Part shown: positions 4,825 through 5,805 of the stretch, piece after piece
Layout: each line of letters opens with the position of its first letter
Position numbering within the stretch: the stretch's first letter is position 1
The notes under the pieces: model-generated
What the model saw: only the letters and a program-made list of their open reading frames with translations
Told to the model about the DNA's origin: nothing
Databases searched by the model: none
Assembly (NCBI GenBank): GCA_002363635.1
Contig: DEWM01000054.1
Coordinates: 1 to 5,805, forward strand
Length of the DNA stretch: 5,805 nt
Direction: 5' to 3'
Origin: Caryophanales bacterium UBA3210
Lineage (GTDB): Bacteria > Bacillota_I > Bacilli_A > RFN20 > CAG-449
Program-made: the position numbers and the translations under genes

Positions 4825-4941
4825 TTTTTTGGTCTCAGTGGGTTATATATTGAGACGGTATGCTGCTTAATCAGGCAAAAGTAAGTTATAGAACAAAACA
4901 TAAAGAGATTCAAAAATGTCATATTGAAGAATCTCTTTTTT
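4825..4941 (+). ncRNA. Possible small RNA or relic ending in a strong terminator
   Basis: No coding frame can be supported here. GTCTCA (4832-4837) and TGAGAC (4851-4856) form a perfect 6-bp hairpin with a 13-nt loop, and a non-AT-biased stretch (GCTGCTTAATCAGGC, 4862-4876) follows. The segment ends in a terminator: AAAGAGATTC (4902-4911) pairs perfectly with GAATCTCTTT (4929-4938) and is followed by Ts to 4941. Because the GNAT gene already has its own terminator, a separate transcript is suggested. A possible promoter (TTGTAT at 4788, TATAAA at 4813) has a 19-bp spacer and is weak. It may instead be the edge of a decayed mobile element. I match it to no known RNA family. Confidence 0.3.
4902..4941. 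terminator. Strong terminator hairpin, possibly bidirectional
   Basis: The 10-bp perfect stem AAAGAGATTC / GAATCTCTTT has a 17-nt loop and a TTTTTT tail; As on the other side allow some action on the minus strand. It insulates the HTH-DUF3990 gene from upstream transcription. Confidence 0.85.
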
Positions 4942-4955
4942 AAATACACTATCCA

Positions 4956-5007
4956 AACTTGTTAGTGACACATGACACTTAAATAATTATCGAACTTGTT
5001 AGTGACA
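4956..5007 (+). repeat. Two 15-bp direct repeats, candidate operators
   Basis: AACTTGTTAGTGACA occurs perfectly at 4956-4970 and 4993-5007, 37 bp apart. The first copy runs into an interrupted palindrome (AGTGAC-ACAT-GACACT, 4964-4979). The second overlaps the -35 region and ends five bases before the -10 of the HTH-DUF3990 promoter. Repeats placed like this are probably bound by that gene's own HTH domain. Confidence 0.7.
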
Positions 5008-5009
5008 TG

Positions 5010-5018
5010 TGTTATAAT
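5010..5018 (+). promoter_or_regulatory. Extended -10 promoter of the HTH-DUF3990 gene
   Basis: TGTTATAAT matches the extended -10 consensus TGnTATAAT. No good -35 is seen at 16-18 bases, which an extended -10 can tolerate. Start of transcription would be near 5025. A purine-rich GAGAGTG (5029-5035) serves as a ribosome site for ATG 5043. Confidence 0.7.
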
Positions 5019-5042
5019 ATAGTTGAAAGAGAGTGATGCTTT

Positions 5043-5805
5043 ATGAAATATAAAATTAATGAGGATTTAAAACTTGTCCGAGAAATGATTAATATTTCTC
5101 AAGAGGAACTAGCAAATAATATTGGCGTTCAAAAAAGAACTATTATAAGAATAGAGACTGGCGAAAATTACCCGTCAGAAGATACTTTGGAAAAGTTTTA
5201 TAATTTTGCTTATAAAAAAGGAATAAAACTAAATAGTATAAAAGAAATGCTATACAAAGAAGAAAATCCTAGTTATAAGATAATATTTCATGGTGCTAGA
5301 AATACAATTGAAGGAAATATTTCTCCATTTTATGGTAGAGAAAACAATGATTTTGGAATGGGCTTTTATTGTGGTGAGACAAGTGAACAGGCTTCATCTT
5401 TTATTTCAAGATTTCCTAATTCATCTATTTATATGATTAAATTTAATGATAATGATTTAAAAAAAGTCGATTTTGATGTAAATCAAGAATGGATGTTAGC
5501 TATTGCCTATTTTCGTGGTACACTTAATGAATATGAAAAGCATCCACTTATAAAAAAGATAGTTGATAAAGTTAAAAATGCTGATTATATCTATGCTCCA
5601 ATAGCCGATAATAGAATGTATCGTATAATTGAGCAATTTATTGATGGCTTTATTACTGATGAACAATGTAAACATTGCTTAGCTGCTACAAATCTTGGTA
5701 AACAATTTGTTTTTTTAACTGAGAAGTCAACATCAAACTTAGAAATAATTGAAAGATGTTATCTTTCTACTGCCGAAAGAGAATATTATCACCAAATAAA
5801 ACAGG
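5043..5805 (+). CDS. HTH-DUF3990 fusion, predicted ADP-ribosyltransferase-fold toxin (partial)
   Basis: The frame runs open from ATG 5043 to the window edge (254 codons; end not seen). Residues 7-55 are an Xre-type HTH (LKLVREMINISQEELANNIGV then KRTIIRIETGENYPS). From about residue 78 the sequence follows DUF3990: IIFHGAR (80-86, H83), NNDFGMGFYCGETSEQA (101-117), DYIYAPIADNRMYRIIEQF (181-199) and LGKQFVFLTEKS (218-229). DUF3990 is considered a member of the ADP-ribosyltransferase fold with toxin-like neighbourhoods, often beside small DUF3791 proteins; the enzymatic role here is inferred. The HTH fused to the toxin-type domain would let it regulate itself through the repeats at 4956-5007. 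An antitoxin gene, if any, must lie beyond the right edge; the upstream DNA has none. Confidence 0.85.
   Translation, partial: MKYKINEDLKLVREMINISQEELANNIGVQKRTIIRIETGENYPSEDTLEKFYNFAYKKGIKLNSIKEMLYKEENPSYKIIFHGARNTIEGNISPFYGRENNDFGMGFYCGETSEQASSFISRFPNSSIYMIKFNDNDLKKVDFDVNQEWMLAIAYFRGTLNEYEKHPLIKKIVDKVKNADYIYAPIADNRMYRIIEQFIDGFITDEQCKHCLAATNLGKQFVFLTEKSTSNLEIIERCYLSTAEREYYHQIKQ

Noticed and set aside
4843..4937. Short transposase-like reading frame across 4843-4937
   Set aside because: Frames here are interrupted by stops and the residues match no transposase motif I can recognise.

Overview
The window is AT-rich (roughly 30% G+C by eye) bacterial DNA. It uses TAA, TAG and TGA as stops, has clear Shine-Dalgarno sequences (GGGAGGAG, AAAGGAG), A/T-rich sigma-A-type promoters and many intrinsic terminators with T-tracts. 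This fits a low-GC Firmicute, perhaps a gut Erysipelotrichia- or Clostridia-like organism. I cannot name a genus. The content is accessory: small conflict and regulatory genes mixed with broken genes.

Layout, left to right. (1) 1-664: the end of a gene coming in from the left, a start-less 46-codon tail in another frame that resembles the tip of a polymorphic toxin, then a complete 126-aa gene in an immunity-like position, closed by a terminator. (2) 665-1190: mostly relic DNA, with a long terminator-like hairpin and the C-terminal winged-helix remnant of an AlbA_2/AAA_4-type regulator with NVT repeats. (3) 1191-2223: a type VII toxin-antitoxin module. A nucleotidyltransferase antitoxin (MntA-like) carries an unusual N-terminal HTH domain. 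It is followed by an overlapping HEPN toxin gene (hepT) broken by one frameshift, then an N-terminal scrap of an acetyltransferase. The promoter carries three operator units at exact 32-bp steps. (4) 2305-4739: more ordinary genes: a YkgJ-type cysteine-cluster protein, a convergent helical protein of unknown function, a TetR regulator with a palindromic operator inside its promoter, and a divergent GNAT acetyltransferase that seems to have lost its last eight residues to a nonsense change. (5) 4784-5805: a possible small RNA or relic ending in a strong terminator, then duplicated operator DNA and an extended -10 promoter driving an HTH-DUF3990 fusion (predicted ADP-ribosyltransferase fold) that runs off the right edge.

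The main theme is two separate toxin-type loci (HTH-MNT/HEPN and HTH-DUF3990). In each, the DNA-binding domain is fused directly to the enzymatic domain and lies behind repeated operator-like DNA. Their promoters share an identical 13-nt -10/start-site block. The most novel aspect is this fused-HTH architecture with phased operators. The frameshifts at the toxin tip and hepT both fall at short A runs, so raw reads should be checked before calling true decay.
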